A stretch of DNA of 64,000 nucleotides from Palaemon carinicauda (taxonomy: Eukaryota; Arthropoda; Malacostraca; Decapoda; Palaemonidae), in the NCBI RefSeq assembly GCF_036898095.1, contig NC_090744.1:96331383-96395382 (forward strand), read 5' to 3'. Below are positions 19,690 to 33,200 of this stretch, piece after piece. Position 1 is the stretch's first letter; each line of letters starts with the position of its first letter. Both the position numbers and the translations under genes were made by a program. The notes beneath the pieces are model-generated. The model was not told the origin of the DNA. It made no database searches and saw only the letters and a list, made by a program, of their open reading frames with translations.

Positions 19690-19960
19690 CTAAAAAAGGA
19701 GTTGGGTTCTGAGCGGATGCAGAGTTGCTGGTGCCGAGTGAGGTTGAACGGCTCTCCTCTATTGGGGTCTTTGTCGTGGATGAATCTAAATAGTGCGGGA
19801 CCTCTGGATTATACGCCCAATTTTATACCGACACCAATAGGTGAGCGAGCTAGTTAACCTAGCACTCCTTTACATTTTTTCTCTGGTATATTTAGCAGTA
19901 AATTACCTAAGAATAAGTGCTAATAGGAGCTTATTCACTGGCCGGCACAGGTTCAAGCCC
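19690..19960 (-). repeat. Left inverted terminal repeat of DIRS element B
   Basis: Near-perfect reverse complement of 12385-12650. The terminal GGTTCAAGCCC (ending 19960) is complemented in the internal complementary region at 12740-12750. Near identity of the two repeats points to a recent insertion, although DIRS copying can also homogenise repeats. Confidence 0.9.
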
Positions 19961-20264
19961 AGAAATGTTATTTTTATAATAAAATAAATTTTTGAATTTA
20001 CTTACCCGGTGATTATATATTAAAGGACCCTCCCTTCCTCCCCAATAGAGACGCAGTGGACCGAGGAGAAAATTGAGTTCTTTGTTTACATTGAGTACTG
20101 AGTACCTGCATGACAGATGGCGCTGTTGAAGTACACCCCCTACCTGCATAGCGATCGCTGGCGGATTTTTAACATAGAGTTTTCTGTCGAGCAACAGAGT
20201 TGCAGCTTATATAATCACCGGGTAAGTATATTCAAAAATTTATTTTATTATAAAAATAACATTT
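19961..20264 (+). mobile_element. DIRS element A, right part: complementary region and right terminal repeat
   Basis: The stretch 19961-20025 (AGAAATGTTATTTTTATAAT and onward to CCCGGTGATTATATA) is the complement of the extreme right end 20215-20264, the second half of A's internal complementary region. The stretch 20068-20264 is the complement of the left repeat 6222-6392. The whole folds back on itself. It would be read as a stand-alone palindromic element if the rest of A, beyond B, were not recognised. Confidence 0.85.
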
Positions 20265-21164
20265 CCCTATCCAATAAACTTAACACTAAAAGTTTTGATC
20301 GATTACAACAAACACGAACAACATGAACATTTATAGACTAATGTGTATCATAGTACGATACTATCTTTTTGACATTACCACAGGATGGTTTTGTTTAAGT
20401 CATATTTCACTGGCAATGACTGTACAACAGTATAAATCTCAAAAACAACACATTACAGTATTCAAGCACTGAGTAATATCTGTGCAAGTACAGTACTGTA
20501 TTCAACCTATTTCCTTGTAGCTTTAATTTTTTGTTCACTTTTCTATTCTTAGTGACTTATTTCCGATCTTACTATTGGACTTAAAAGGGGTGTCCATATT
20601 GCACTACATCTTATATCCTAATAGAGGCAAACATAAAACTTCCTGTGGTGTTTTGACATCCAACCAGGTCCACACACGACCAAGTACAATTCAGTCGGCA
20701 CTGGGCTCACAAAAACAGGCAAATGGAAGGGAAGTCACCCACGTCATTAGATCATCTCATTCATAAAAAGAGTGATAATTGTGGAAAACTGTCAGATGGG
20801 AGGGAAATACTAAACCAAAATTAAGGAAAACTACTGTACTACAATTCCTCTTTAAGAAGTCACTACTAATGATATTTTTGTGTAATTCTACTATTGGTAA
20901 CATGCATGAAAGGCAGTGATTGCTACTTACCTTCAGAAATGTTTAATACTGGTGAGAAATTAATTCTAGCAAGGTTTATATCTTTATATTTTAATATTTA
21001 TGGGATGTTTGTTGAATGGAATATCATAGCATCTTAATGAAAAATGCTCTTAAAGGTCTGAATAACACTGTAATGTAGTAGTAAGAGGCATTTCAGGCTG
21101 CAGTTAAATTATTATTTGTATGGTAATAGATACTGAAACTATTTAGGAATTTCATATTTTTCAG
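20265..21164. other. No gene recognised; probable intron of the TUBGCP6-like gene
   Basis: AT-rich, no convincing exon or repeat. Earlier exons of the gene must lie here undetected or, more likely, upstream of this window. Confidence 0.45.
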
Positions 21165-21274
21165 AAGTGCCAACAGTTTATCATGAGAGATGGACTTTGT
21201 ACACCTGGTACAACCCCTAGTTATATGCGAACTGCTCTTTCCCCGCTGATAGAATGTGCTACATACATCAAAAG
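21165..21274 (+). CDS. TUBGCP6: TUBGCP6-like exon 1 of window
   Basis: The acceptor is TTCATATTTTTCAG and the donor is AAAAG|GTAAAA. It encodes KCQQFIMRDGLCTPGTTPSY and onward to ECATYIKR, ending in phase 2, which fits the next exon. Earlier exons are not seen. Confidence 0.75.
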
Positions 21275-24200
21275 GTAAAACTCAACTGTATGCATAATAA
21301 AAATCAATACAGTACACCTGGTAAGAGAGTATAGGTAGAATGCCATAACATGTACTGTAATATGTAGGTTGAAGGTGAGAAACATTCTTTGTGAATGAAC
21401 CCCTTTACTTTACCTCCCGAAAACTCACTTTGATATGATTCTGCTTCATTCAACAATGAGTTTATTCTGGTCTGAGGAAAAAAATAGAGCAAAATCAACA
21501 AAGTTTAAGAATTTTGAGAGGAAGGGCCCACGCATATTGCATATCAAGTATTTCTTCATCCCAGCTGCCTAAGATACCTAAAAAATTTTCTCAATATTCC
21601 TTAGTTGGAAGTATGTAGTAGTGTCTGATGATGACTGTTTTTTCTTGGTTTTTATAATGGTTTCCTATTTCATATATATTGAATTGAGAATTCAAAAATA
21701 GTAAATTGGCCCTCAAAGGATGAAGATGCACCATTTTTTTGTACAGCATTGTTCACATCTTGTTTTAATTTCTCTGATCAGACATGCAAATGTTTTGTTG
21801 TTCCTACATGTAATACAATCTTTCGACTTTAAGAGTATAGCTTGAGCTAATCTAGAATGCCGTTTAAACTTTTAAATAGGTAGTGCTAGTAGTAGCTGGC
21901 ATGTGGCAGGTAGGCACAAGATTATTTCCATTTTCTACACAAGATTCTTCATGCATGATCATATACAAACACAATCGTTAACATATAAGCAGCCACATAC
22001 ATGGTCGTTCATGAACACTAACTTACACACTCACAAGCTTCAGAAATATGATTATCTGTCTTCATTTGAGATCCATAATTTATGATTGTAATTATTGTAT
22101 AGATATATCGATAAGTGTTATTTGCAATGCTGTTAATTTATGTATAGTTATTAAGTCAGAGATTAGGTATTAAATTTATTTTGATCTTTTTATAGACTAG
22201 AGGTGATGTGCTCGCCTCCAATATACAGTAGAAAGTTCAGAAGGAGAGGATCTGTCTTCAACGCATTCATTGATGCTGTAGCTAACTTTTTGCAGATTCA
22301 CAGGTAATATTTGTAAACGGAGTTACAAGAGTATCTTGATTGTAAAAATAAATTCTCTACAATATGTTGATTTTTTTTAGTTTTGCAAGTAATTTGCAGT
22401 GTGCGCTGAGTTGTTTGATGATAATGTAATATGATAAATAGATTATCTTTTAGAAATATTTTTTTCTAAGTTACTGTTATTCATTTCTAGAGGGAAGGTT
22501 TTGTTGTTAACTGGAGAACACAATCTTCTTCGCCTTCTTCAGAAACTAGAAGGTCCCATTAGAAGAGTAAGATTTGTTTCTTCATTATGCTGTATTTCCC
22601 AAGAACACGAATCCTTTATGGAGCAGAGCGTTGATGAGAGTATTTGCTCCCATGAATTGTCCTCCAGTATTGTTAGGAAAGAAATGACAAAATCTTTGGA
22701 GGGCAGTTTAACAAGTTCGTTTATTGGCCGACCATATGGAGGCGTATCCCTGGGCTTAAACTTGCTGGGGGATCTTAATAATCTCCTGTCAGTCACAAAA
22801 GATAAAGAGTACCTGATGCTTCTTGTTTATCTTATCAAGGCAACTTGCATTCCATTTTTCAAGTAAGTGCATCTCACCTTCTGAATTTTATTGGAAGCCA
22901 TATTTCAGTTAAGATGTACGGTAATAAATTTAGAATGAATAGATTTGACTTTTTGTTTGCTTTGATCATATGCTAAGATATATTAGGTGCACATTACAGT
23001 GATCACACTTCAGTTATGTCACAAATAGATAGAAAACAAGTCAACGACTGTTGTTGGTGACAGTCACTGACAAATGGATGATTAAATGATACACTAGTGT
23101 AGACTATCGCTAACTTGCTGGCTTCTTGTTAACATAGGGATATTTACTTTTCTTTTCAGATATTTGGAAGACTGGATATATGAAGGTGTATGTTTTGATC
23201 CAGAGCTAGAATTCATGGTCAAAGTTGATAGTGCTTCATTGCTTCATCGGGATCGAAGGTACTGGACACATGGATATACACTTCGTGACTTATCAGCAAT
23301 GCCCTCATTTCTAAGGGAAGTTTTGGAGCAAGCTTTTATCTGTGGCAAAGCACTGAACTTATTGAAAATTTGTTCTCCCAAGGTAAGATGTCAAGTTATG
23401 CTTGAAATTAAATGTTTATCAAAGAGAACAAACTGATCTCTCAAGCTTTGCTTCTTTTCATCATCATCATCATCATCATCATCACTTGCTAAGCTACAAC
23501 CCTAGTTGGAATAGCAAGATGCTATAAGCCCAGGGGCTCCAACAGGGAAAATAACACAGTGAAGCAAGGTAACAAGGAAATAAGAGAATTAATTAACTAT
23601 TAAAATAAGATATTTAAGAACAGTAACAACAATTAAAGTAAATATTTCATATATAAAGATAAAAACTTCAACAAAATAAGAGAAAGAGAAATAAAATAGA
23701 AAAGTGTGCCCGAGTGTGCCCTCAAGCAAGAGAACTCCAACCCAAGACAGCAGAAGACCCTGGTACAGAGGCTATGGCACTACCCAAGACTAGATAACGA
23801 TGGTTTGATTTTGGAGTGTCCTTCTCCTAGAAGAGCTGCTTACCAATAGCTAAAGAGTCTTCTACCCATACCAAGAGGAAAGTAGCCACTGAACAATTAC
23901 ATTGCAGTAGTTAACCTCTTGAGTGAAGAAGAATTGTTTGGTAATCTGTGTTGTCAGGTGTATGAGGAAGGGAAAATATGTAAAGAATAGGCCAGACTAT
24001 TCAGTGTATGTGTAGGCAAAAGGAAAATGAACCATAACCAGAGAGAAGGATCCTATGTAGTACTGCCTGACCAGTCAAAGTACCCAATAACTCTCTACGT
24101 TAACACTTATCTTATTACTTTGGTCCATAGTCAAAGTAGGGAGACTCAATAGATTAAGTATTCTTTGGATTAATGACCTTTGCAGTTATGATGGTGGATG

Positions 24201-27200
24201 ATGTATAATCATTCATTCACATTTGCTAGGAGAAATTTTCTTGGAGCTCTTCAACTGGGCCCATTCTCATTCTCAACCATTTTACTCCATCTTTAAAAAT
24301 GTGATTTTGTCTGGGGTTGTCTTACAGGGCTTTACCCTATTAGCTGTCTTTATTTCAAAATATCATAAGTAGCCCCGGAGTTTAGCTGGTGCCTTGATAG
24401 TATGGCTCTTACATAACCTTTGCAAACCTGTACTTAATTTACTGTTATCATACAGTTTCAAGAGTTTCGCTTTCAAAATGCTTGACTTCTGTTAAGGTAC
24501 CTTAGCAAAAATTAAGGATGATGATATAGCTGATTGTTACAGATGAACAAGTTATGATGCATAAGCTGAGGAACTAATGTATTCGTAATTACAATCAGGT
24601 TATTCTTTATTTGCATGTGTTTGTCAATTACTGCTCTTCCTTGTGGGCTCAGTATTACCGTTTGTATGCGAGTGATAGGGGTTATGACTTTGTTGTTCCT
24701 ATAAGTTATCAAACCTTTCATCTTTTCATCCTTTAGAATAGGGAATGTCTTCGGTAGAGCTGGAATGGTTAGGAATTCGTTAACAAGGTAGGTGCATGAG
24801 GACAAATAGCCTGCTCACTTGCGCGTTGAAGAATTCTCTCTTGTTTTTAGCTCCAAGTACAGTCAGATCCCATTCTTCGCAAGGGTCAAATAACAGAGAC
24901 AGGTACAAAAAGTATGATTTTGCAAGTGCTTGATGCCTTAGGGTGGGATAACTCCTAACCTAATAAGTCTCTGCCCATTGCCTACGAGCGGGTGTCCAAG
25001 CATATGATTAACATACTATGTACTGCCTAATATTGTTTTTATTTGCTTTCTATCACAGTATAAGTAGTTTGTGATTAAATATACAGTGTAAAGTACATGT
25101 GCACATATGTACACTACGTACTGAATATGGTAATACTACAATACAGTGCGTAACACTACATTACATAGTCGTTGCCCTGACCGAAAATATAATTTTATCG
25201 AGTAGTCCTCATCTACTTATAACAAAACACTGTTGTTCCTATCTAGTAATAGTATATCGTATAACACTAGTTGATACTGTAGTGTATATTTTTGTAATAT
25301 ATGTACTGTACTGTAATATCATTACAGTACAGCTTGACTTTACTGTAAGTGTTCGCTGTTTTTTTCAGACGACTTGACTACATTTGGCAACTCACCACTC
25401 ACGTACCTTACATTTATATACTGTATGGTATTGCAGAGCACTGTACCTAGTTAATAAACAATTTGTAGTCTAATACTGATTTTTACAATATGTATACAAT
25501 GTAAGATCAAGTGTACATATTTTATACAACGACCATTAACCATTTATGTACGAAGTTGTACGCAGTAATCTTGAAGTATGATGCAATTCCTGAGGCGTCA
25601 TCTCTTGCGCAGTACTGTAGGGAACCCAACATCTACCGTAACCCGGTAATAATATTTATGCCATCTTCTACTTCAATGGGTTAGAAAATTAAAAGATAAT
25701 AATAAAAATATTGTTATTAATGTTATAATCATTGCGTAAACGCATACAGCCACAATAACAACTGAACAAAAAACAGCTTCCTTTTTTTGTGAACAATTGA
25801 ATCTGATAGCAGGTGTTTTTCTTGTACTGTATCTCAGTTATAATATGATAGTAAACAAAATAGCATAAGACTGACATTTTTACCTTATACGTACCCTATT
25901 TCACTATGGAGAAAAGATCAAGAAAATTTAATGCCAAATATAAACTAACAAGCTGTAAATGAAGGCAAGGAAACAAACAATATCCATTGCTGCTATTCTG
26001 TTTGGAATCGGAGAAAGCTGTGTCCAAAACTGGAGGAAACGAAAAGGAAATTTAGTGGGAACTTATGAACGTGTAAATCGCATAATTAAATGTAAAAGCT
26101 GAATTTAAGAGATACCATTACTAAGTGTCTGAAAACCATGAATGTAGTTTTATTATAACACGATATAGATAATTTCCTAACCTTTATAATCAAGCTCCAC
26201 AGAGCTTAAAACTATGAATTATTGTGCATCTGCAAGATGAGTGAAACTCGGCTGTAAATAGAATATAAGTATTTCAAATAAAACTATTTTTAAATTAGTA
26301 TGTCAACTGGAAAATGATAGATTAAGTAATAATTGTTTCTTTTAGGAAATAGGCCATAACCTTCTGTAGTATGCCTTAATCAGCTGATTTTGAAAGCATA
26401 AAAGTAAGTAATAGAAAAGATTATAATTAACTGTTTTTATTGGAAATACGATACTAAAATGTGAATAATACATACATTATTATTAGATACAGTTAAGTGA
26501 AACATCAATTTAATCAAAATCCGGTTTATTTCAAATATAGCTTTAAAATTTTATCACAGTAAATGGGTATACTGTACAGTGAGAGCTGGGACAAGGTGGA
26601 TGAAGAGAGAGGGAAGTGACGCAAAGCAAGCCCAGTGCAAAGGAGCGAGGGCTATTTGAAATCATCACTCTGCAAGATTTTTTATCGCGAATATTTGATT
26701 TTTTATTTAATAGGCATTGCGGTTCTCGGTGTTGCATATAAGTGAAGTCGAGAGGTATTAACTCATGTAAAGTGCGGACTGACTTTAGATTGCTTCTCCT
26801 CTTGGAGTTGCCTACAAAATAAGGGGTGTTAAGTAGTCTTATCCACCCCAGAACTTCAGGCCCCAGTGAGGGATATGACCCCGGTTCTCAAGGCTCTTAC
26901 TTGTACTCCGTTTGAGAAGTTTGTCAGACGGAGCTCTAACCCTGACGTCTGCCTGTCTTGTAAGACTCGGCATTGGTGAAAAAAATAGGTAAGTTGTATG
27001 ATTTGTCTGTTAGTCACCCATGCAGATGGTTGAAAGGAGGTCTCTTGAACTTGTGTCAAAGTTTGTGGCTAAACCCAGAATCCTGCGGTGCACAACCCTA
27101 GGTTTGAGACCTTCCCCATCCCCTTTATACTTGAGCGTCAGTGGCATTCAAGAGGAGATTCTCTTGTATCACATGAAGGCTTTATGATATTGATCTGATA

Positions 27201-30200
27201 AAGACCCAACACCTCAGGCCTGAGTGTCAGTTTCTCTTCCTTAGGACTGGCAGAACCAAGAAATTGATATCGAGGAACAGTGTCGCTTTCTGGCTTTGAG
27301 ACGATTTGTAGGGTATACGCCTCGACAACTGAGAGGGCGAAAGTATCAGCCAGGACCAGGGCTCAAAAAGTCAGGGGTATAGGCCCCACCTTAAATTTTA
27401 AAAAGAAGCCTGCAGTTTACCAGTTCTTGAAGGCTTGTGTTTGGAAATGTCAAACAATCTTCTTGGCTTTTAAAATACACTCCTGCATAGAACAAGAAGC
27501 ATGTTCTCTATGGTAATGCGTAGATGTGAGTCTGAGATGAAAACTAGAACAACTGCCTCTTCTTCATCTTTCCTTATCCCCCTCTTGGGGATGAAGTGTT
27601 CGCAATGTTACTCGCTGGATCTGACTTGATGACAGTAAGCTACTCTTCTGAACTCGATTCCTTGGAATCTAAAGAATTATCTCCCCTATCCTCCCGTGTC
27701 AAGGGGAAGGAGGACAGAATATACTTATATCAACCCAGTGATTATCATATGGCAGGTATATCATTCCGGACTATTCTCCCCTTCGGAGGAAGGGCGTCCT
27801 TCTTTGACTACATACCAATCTTGTCCAGGCCCTTTCAGCCTATTCATCCCTTGCTTGAGGGTTCGGCCATGCTGCTCTGTCTTGTTTCTCTTCCTCTTGT
27901 TTTGTTGAAGTGTTTATACAGGAGATATTTATTTTAATGTTGTTACTCTTCTTAAAAATTTAATTTTTCTTTGTTTCCTTTCCTCGCTGGGCTATTTTCC
28001 CTGTTGGAGCCCCTGGGCTTATAGCATCCTGCTTTTCCAACTAGGGTTACAGCTTAGTAAGTAATAATAATAAGAATAAATGATGGTCAGATAGAGGGTT
28101 GCTGGAATCATCTTAGCTCCTCTATGAGACCAGGTAGACTGACACTTCCAGGAAAGAAAAAGAAACAACCAGTTTGGTTTTAGGGGGAATTCTGACCCAC
28201 CAATTAGCGAGTCTCCCTATTTTAAAGATGAAGGTTTGTATGTGGGTAGAAACACACAATGTATTTTAAAAGTAATTTCTGTTTTTCCTAGCTATACAAA
28301 CCCAAGTCCTTTAAACTTGAACTTCCCACCTCAATCACTCCTCTCAGTCCTGAGCCCCGAAGGTCAAAAGTGAAGTCTTTTACTGGGAGGTGAGTGGGGC
28401 TACAGGCCTGTGCACACCACCTGTTGTTAACTACCTCATTAATGAATTCAGCTCTGCTGAAGACATTCCCCTATTTTAAAGGACTCACGTTTGTATAGAT
28501 AGGAAAAATAAGAATTTCTTTTAAAGTTAGTTAGGTTTTGTTGGACTATTGATCTTTTTTTTTTTTTTTTTAAATAAATATATATAGATTGGACGGCTTG
28601 TAACAGCTCTTGTATACATGTAACTTATAGATCTTTCACTGTTAATAATGTCAAAAAGGGAATTATAATACTGGAAAGAATATTGGTACCATATTATTAT
28701 TCATTATTCTTAAATCTAGTAGTATTAACAGTCAGTAATATTAGGGAAAGTACACTACAGTATATATTAAAAATTGATTGGATTATAAAACCAGTAGTAA
28801 ATTTTTAAGCATTTCCATCGTCAAGCTCATTGAGTAATTTTTTATCACTTCCATATTAAGATGTAAAGGTTTTGATCAACATATTATACTAAGGAAAGAA
28901 TACTACTATTTGATAGTTGAACATTCAAAATATATGGTTTGATACTAATGATACATTTTAAACACTTAATGATGTTTTTCTTTATTTAGTTTTTACTCTT
29001 GATAATACTAAAAAGTCTTTCTTTTGTTTTCCATTCTCTTGACTCTTATGTTTGCTTAAGTAGAAGATAATGCCATTTGTAGGAATTCTTCATAGTTGAT
29101 GGTAGCAATGCCTTTCATTTCATGATCTTTAATCCTGAAAGCATTGGTTAGATTTTGTATTTTGATGTTGATGAGTATAAAGTTATCCAGACTGATACAT
29201 TTGTTCTTACTTGAGTGTTTTGACACCAAGAAACTCACAAAGTTTGGTGATAGGCGGTATCCCATTTTTTGAAGTGCATTGCTCATTTCACTTTCACTTA
29301 TTGTCCCTGAGTTATCCTGGTCGAAATGTCGGTAAGTGTCGATCCATTGATTGACGAATGAAAATAGTTGATCAAATTCCTGGAGGTCAATGGTACCTGT
29401 ATGGTTTTTATCAAACATAGCTACCATGAGATTGCAAGCTTCTTCAGAAAACTGAGACCAATTTCCATTTTGTAGAGCGAGACGCAGTTCGCTAGCATTT
29501 ACGTGCCCTGAATTATCTTGATCAACTGCATGGAACCATGATGCAACCGTTGGGTTAATTGCTGGAGAAGCACTGCCATGATGTGCTGTTGGAGGTGGAT
29601 TACTTTGTGCATACTGACCTGCATAAAATGTGGGTCTTATTTCTTGAGCTTGACCAGGATAACCCATGGGTGGTGCACCCGGGGCTGTTGCTGAATATTG
29701 TCCTGGATGGGGCCCAGGTGCTTGTTGCATGTAAGGATAGTTGTTGTAGCTCATTATGTTTTCAGCACAACTTTTGTATCTATGAATAGTAGATTAACTT
29801 GGCGATATTGGTAGAAAAGAGACCAAAAAGATAAAACTAAATTCACGTGGTAAAGATCACCGAGGTGTTTGTGGATAACTAGGTGGTGTGTCATTATCAT
29901 TATCACCGATACATAAAGAGCATATCCCTTATCTCTTATCTTGTGCTGTTTAGATAAGATTTGTTATTTACATATCATTATGAACTGTGATATGTGATTT
30001 GAGTATTATAATTGATTAGTGGTTGAAAATGCAGTATAGTAATATATTGTTTTATGGCTTTTTGGTTTCATAAATAAATGGTTTGTTACAAATAAATTAG
30101 CAATTACAAACACATACAGCCCTCAACTTTTTATACGAGACCACTTGGTGTTTATCTGATAATGTGTTTGTAATTTTATCTCTAGACTAAAAAGGACCAC

Positions 30201-33200
30201 TATAAAGGCTAATGTGGTAAATCTGTCTTTTAATAAATCAACATTTTATTGGTAAAAAGTTTTAATTCTTTGTATTCAGTGCTCAATATTTATGTCTATC
30301 CATTTCTATTCTGAGGCCATTACCTAAAATTATTAGTTGGCAGCTGTTTTTGGTTATGCAATATTAGGTTTTTATAGCTTGTTTTCATAGATTTCATATG
30401 AAATTACCTTTTGCTTGTGTTATAATAAATTTAAGTATACTCTTCCAAGGCAAAAGCATTTAAAGAGTGTACTTAGATTTATTTTTCCCATCATGTATAA
30501 ATTGTACAGATAGCCTTACATGTCAATAAATCAGAAAGAAATAGGAAATATTGCAATATAATGTGAATAAAGTTCTTCATACCAAAGAAAAATGAACATT
30601 CAAGTGAATGATGAATAAATCTAAACTTGTTCTTAGGTCTGCACATCTTGCATTATTTACATTAATTTACTAACTTTTTACAAACTTGAATATTTATGCA
30701 TTGAATTCAGATTCTATGTCATATTTAAGGCAAATATGGATGTGTATGAATATTTTTTCAGGTAGTTATTGATTATTTATCATATTCATATTCCGATAGA
30801 ATTATTTATACGTCTGTTACAGCATTACTTGGTGAGTGGTGCAGTTAAGCACCCTAGTCTTCAGCTTTGTATTACACAAGATCAACTTCAAAAGAAGCAA
30901 GATGAGTGTCAAGCTTACAAAGTTAATGTTGAATACCTGGCAGCCAAAAAAGAGGTATGGTATGCTAATTGCTTCAGGGTTTGTTGTTGTCATTCAGTTC
31001 ATAGTTTTTGCTGTTTGAGTAAATTTGAAATATTGTATTTAGAATAGTTATGTGTAAAGAATTAAAATAAAATAGAGAGCTTGAAAGAGAGGGCATGGTA
31101 CATTATTAAGCATAATGTTCAGAGATTTTTAGTATATTGATAATGTGGTATTGGTATACATGGGTATAAATAAGAAAAGTTTCACTGTCTGTAGAGTATG
31201 ATTGCCTAGCACCTGCATACTGTATTTTGCTATCCACGGGACCCTCAAGGGTAATAACTGGGGATAAGGAATTCAGTGTATAACGTTAACAACTTGGACC
31301 CGTGGAATATAGAATAAAATGTGTTATTTATCTAGAAAAAAATTTCAGGTGACTGCAATGCAGAGAGATGAACAAATTAGAGAGGAAAAGCAACAGCTTT
31401 TGATGGCAGCCACCAAAACACATGCAAATGCTGTTAAAGAAATTGAAAGTGAGTAGTTTTTTGTCTTGTATATTTATTTTTAAATATTAAACTTACCCGC
31501 TGGTTATATAATGGCTAAAGTCCCCGACGCCCACGGCAGAAAATTCAAAATCTCTTGCGCAGCTTAGCGCATATGAGCCAGGTGTACCCCAGCGCCCTCG
31601 CGGTACCACAGGTAGAACTATACTCAACCAATTCAGATTTTCTCTGCCGCCATAGCTGGCTGAACTATTGGAAATTCGCTCTTGTTTTATTACTCTGTTT
31701 GGACGTTATTTGGTGATGTATTAACGTTTTTGAGTTTTGGCTTTCGCATATTTGTTTTATTTGATCTGTGATTATGTATTTATAACTTAAAAGGTAGGGT
31801 TGGAAGGTTTTTCAACCTATTTTAAACCTCACGAAAGCATAGGGGCGAAATGTAAACATTTCGACCATTGATGACGTCACAGCCTCTTCCGTAGGCTAAA
31901 AGTCTGTCTTGCCTATTACAAAGAATAAGTGTTTATGCTTTTAGAGTTTTAAGTTATAAATTAATTTAAAGGAATTATTTTGAGAAAATTTTATCCTTTT
32001 AATATTTTTCTTTAGATAATCTTTGATCTGTTTGCAAAGATTAACTACCGTTCAGTTTATTTTTGTTACGCAGTAATCAGTATCGTTACGATGTTACATA
32101 TATGGTAGCGATTTCATGAATAGTACTTTCTTCTTACTTCCCAAGTCTTTAATTGTACTTTATAAAAGGAACATTTTATTTTGCTATTAATTGATCCTTT
32201 CAGTATTTTTCCTTAGTCAGAGATTAAAGGAAGTTACAGTTCAGTTTACTTTATACGATGCAGTATTCTTTACTTTTAAATATACTTACCCGGTGAATAT
32301 ATAGCTGCAAATCTGTTGCTCGACAGACAAACTCTACGGAAAAAACTCGCCAGCGATCGCTACACAGGTTGCGGGTGTGCCCAACAGCGCCATCTGTCGA
32401 CCAGATACCCAGCTCTTATGTAAACAAAGACTCAATTTTCTCTCTGTCGACGTGTCGACAAGACGTACTTTACTCGCTGTTGCTAAACTGGAGTTTTTCA
32501 CATCATATTGGTGAAGTACTATATTCTGGTTTTGAGCTTTCGCAATGCAGGTGTTTTATCTTCATCTTAAATCTTGAACTCGTTTTGGATAGATTTAATT
32601 ATGGTGACAAAGAGAGTATGGACTTTCTTTCACTTTTAAATGGCCGACCCTTCCCTTAGACGGAAGTGTGTTTAGGCTTTTAGTAATTATCTTATCACGT
32701 TATATATTATTTATAGATTTTCCTCTATATATTTTATATCTCTCCGCCTTTATTAGGCCTCTTCGATTAACTTTCCATTTATTATAAACATATAAAAATA
32801 AATTTTTAATGTTTTGTTTATATGCGACCTTTCCTGAGAGTAGACGGTCCTAACTTGGAAACCGAAGTTAATCAACGTTGAGCCCTTTATATCGTAATTA
32901 GCTTTTAAAGAGCTAAGGATGTAATATTTTATGAAAGAATTTCTTTGATAGTCTTCGTACTGTTTTCAAAGATGAACTAACGTTTAGTTTATTTATGCTA
33001 CGCAGTTGTTGACGTTCAGGACGTTCAACATGCGCTCTATCGTTACGATAGAGAGAGAGTATATCACGGTTTCACTTTGCAGTAAGAGTAAATCGATTCT
33101 GACGTTTTGTTCATTCTTTCTAAGCTTAAATGTTTTAAATTCTATTTTAAAGGAACTTTTTATTTGAAAAACCTTTCAGTTTTTTCCTTTAGTCAAATAA

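Larger units (their letters stand above)
12330..19960 (-). mobile_element. Complete DIRS-like retrotransposon B, nested in A
   Basis: About 7.63 kb, read on the minus strand. The 5' end is at 19960 (complement of GGTTCAAGCCC) and the 3' end at 12330. Inverted repeats 12390-12650 and 19690-19940 are nearly identical. The internal complementary region lies at 12675-12775. In order it encodes a Cys/His-rich exon and gag (with a 134-nt intron), reverse transcriptase, RNase H and methyltransferase-like domain, and tyrosine recombinase, all open. It splits element A exactly between the two halves of A's internal complementary region. All catalytic residues I can recognise are present, so it is a candidate for an autonomous, recently active copy. 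Confidence 0.9.
26820..28540 (+). mobile_element. Relic of a third DIRS-like family
   Basis: A degraded recombinase tail (27390-27500) is followed by an interspersed-repeat insertion (27848-28075) and a DIRS-type end (28215-28540). In that end ATTTTAAAGG...TTGTATAG blocks near 28470-28530 are the complement of the block at 28260-28320. The layout is the same as in A, B, D and E: internal complementary region next to a terminal repeat. The element is heavily decayed and its left edge is a guess. Confidence 0.5.
23383..30822 (+). other. TUBGCP6-like intron of 7.4 kb carrying other features
   Basis: It carries a decapod-type interspersed repeat (about 23455-24110), a pogo-like relic (about 25900-26575), a DIRS relic with a foldback end (about 26820-28540) and an antisense peflin gene (29056-29754). 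No exon of the host gene was recognised inside. Confidence 0.8.

Noticed and set aside
19961..20264. Stand-alone palindromic MITE
   Set aside because: Both halves match the internal complementary region and right terminal repeat expected for element A, and the rest of A lies just beyond inserted element B.
28553..28572. T run as the retroposed poly(A) tail of the peflin copy
   Set aside because: It is about 480 bases past the stop, whereas a good AATAAA lies about 70 bases past it; a tail would be expected shortly after that signal.
30762..30822. Earlier acceptor (TTTTTTCAG at about 30761) for TUBGCP6-like exon 5
   Set aside because: It would add about 20 residues between CSPK and HYL, which are adjacent in the family as I recall; the GTTACAG acceptor at 30822 restores the expected order.
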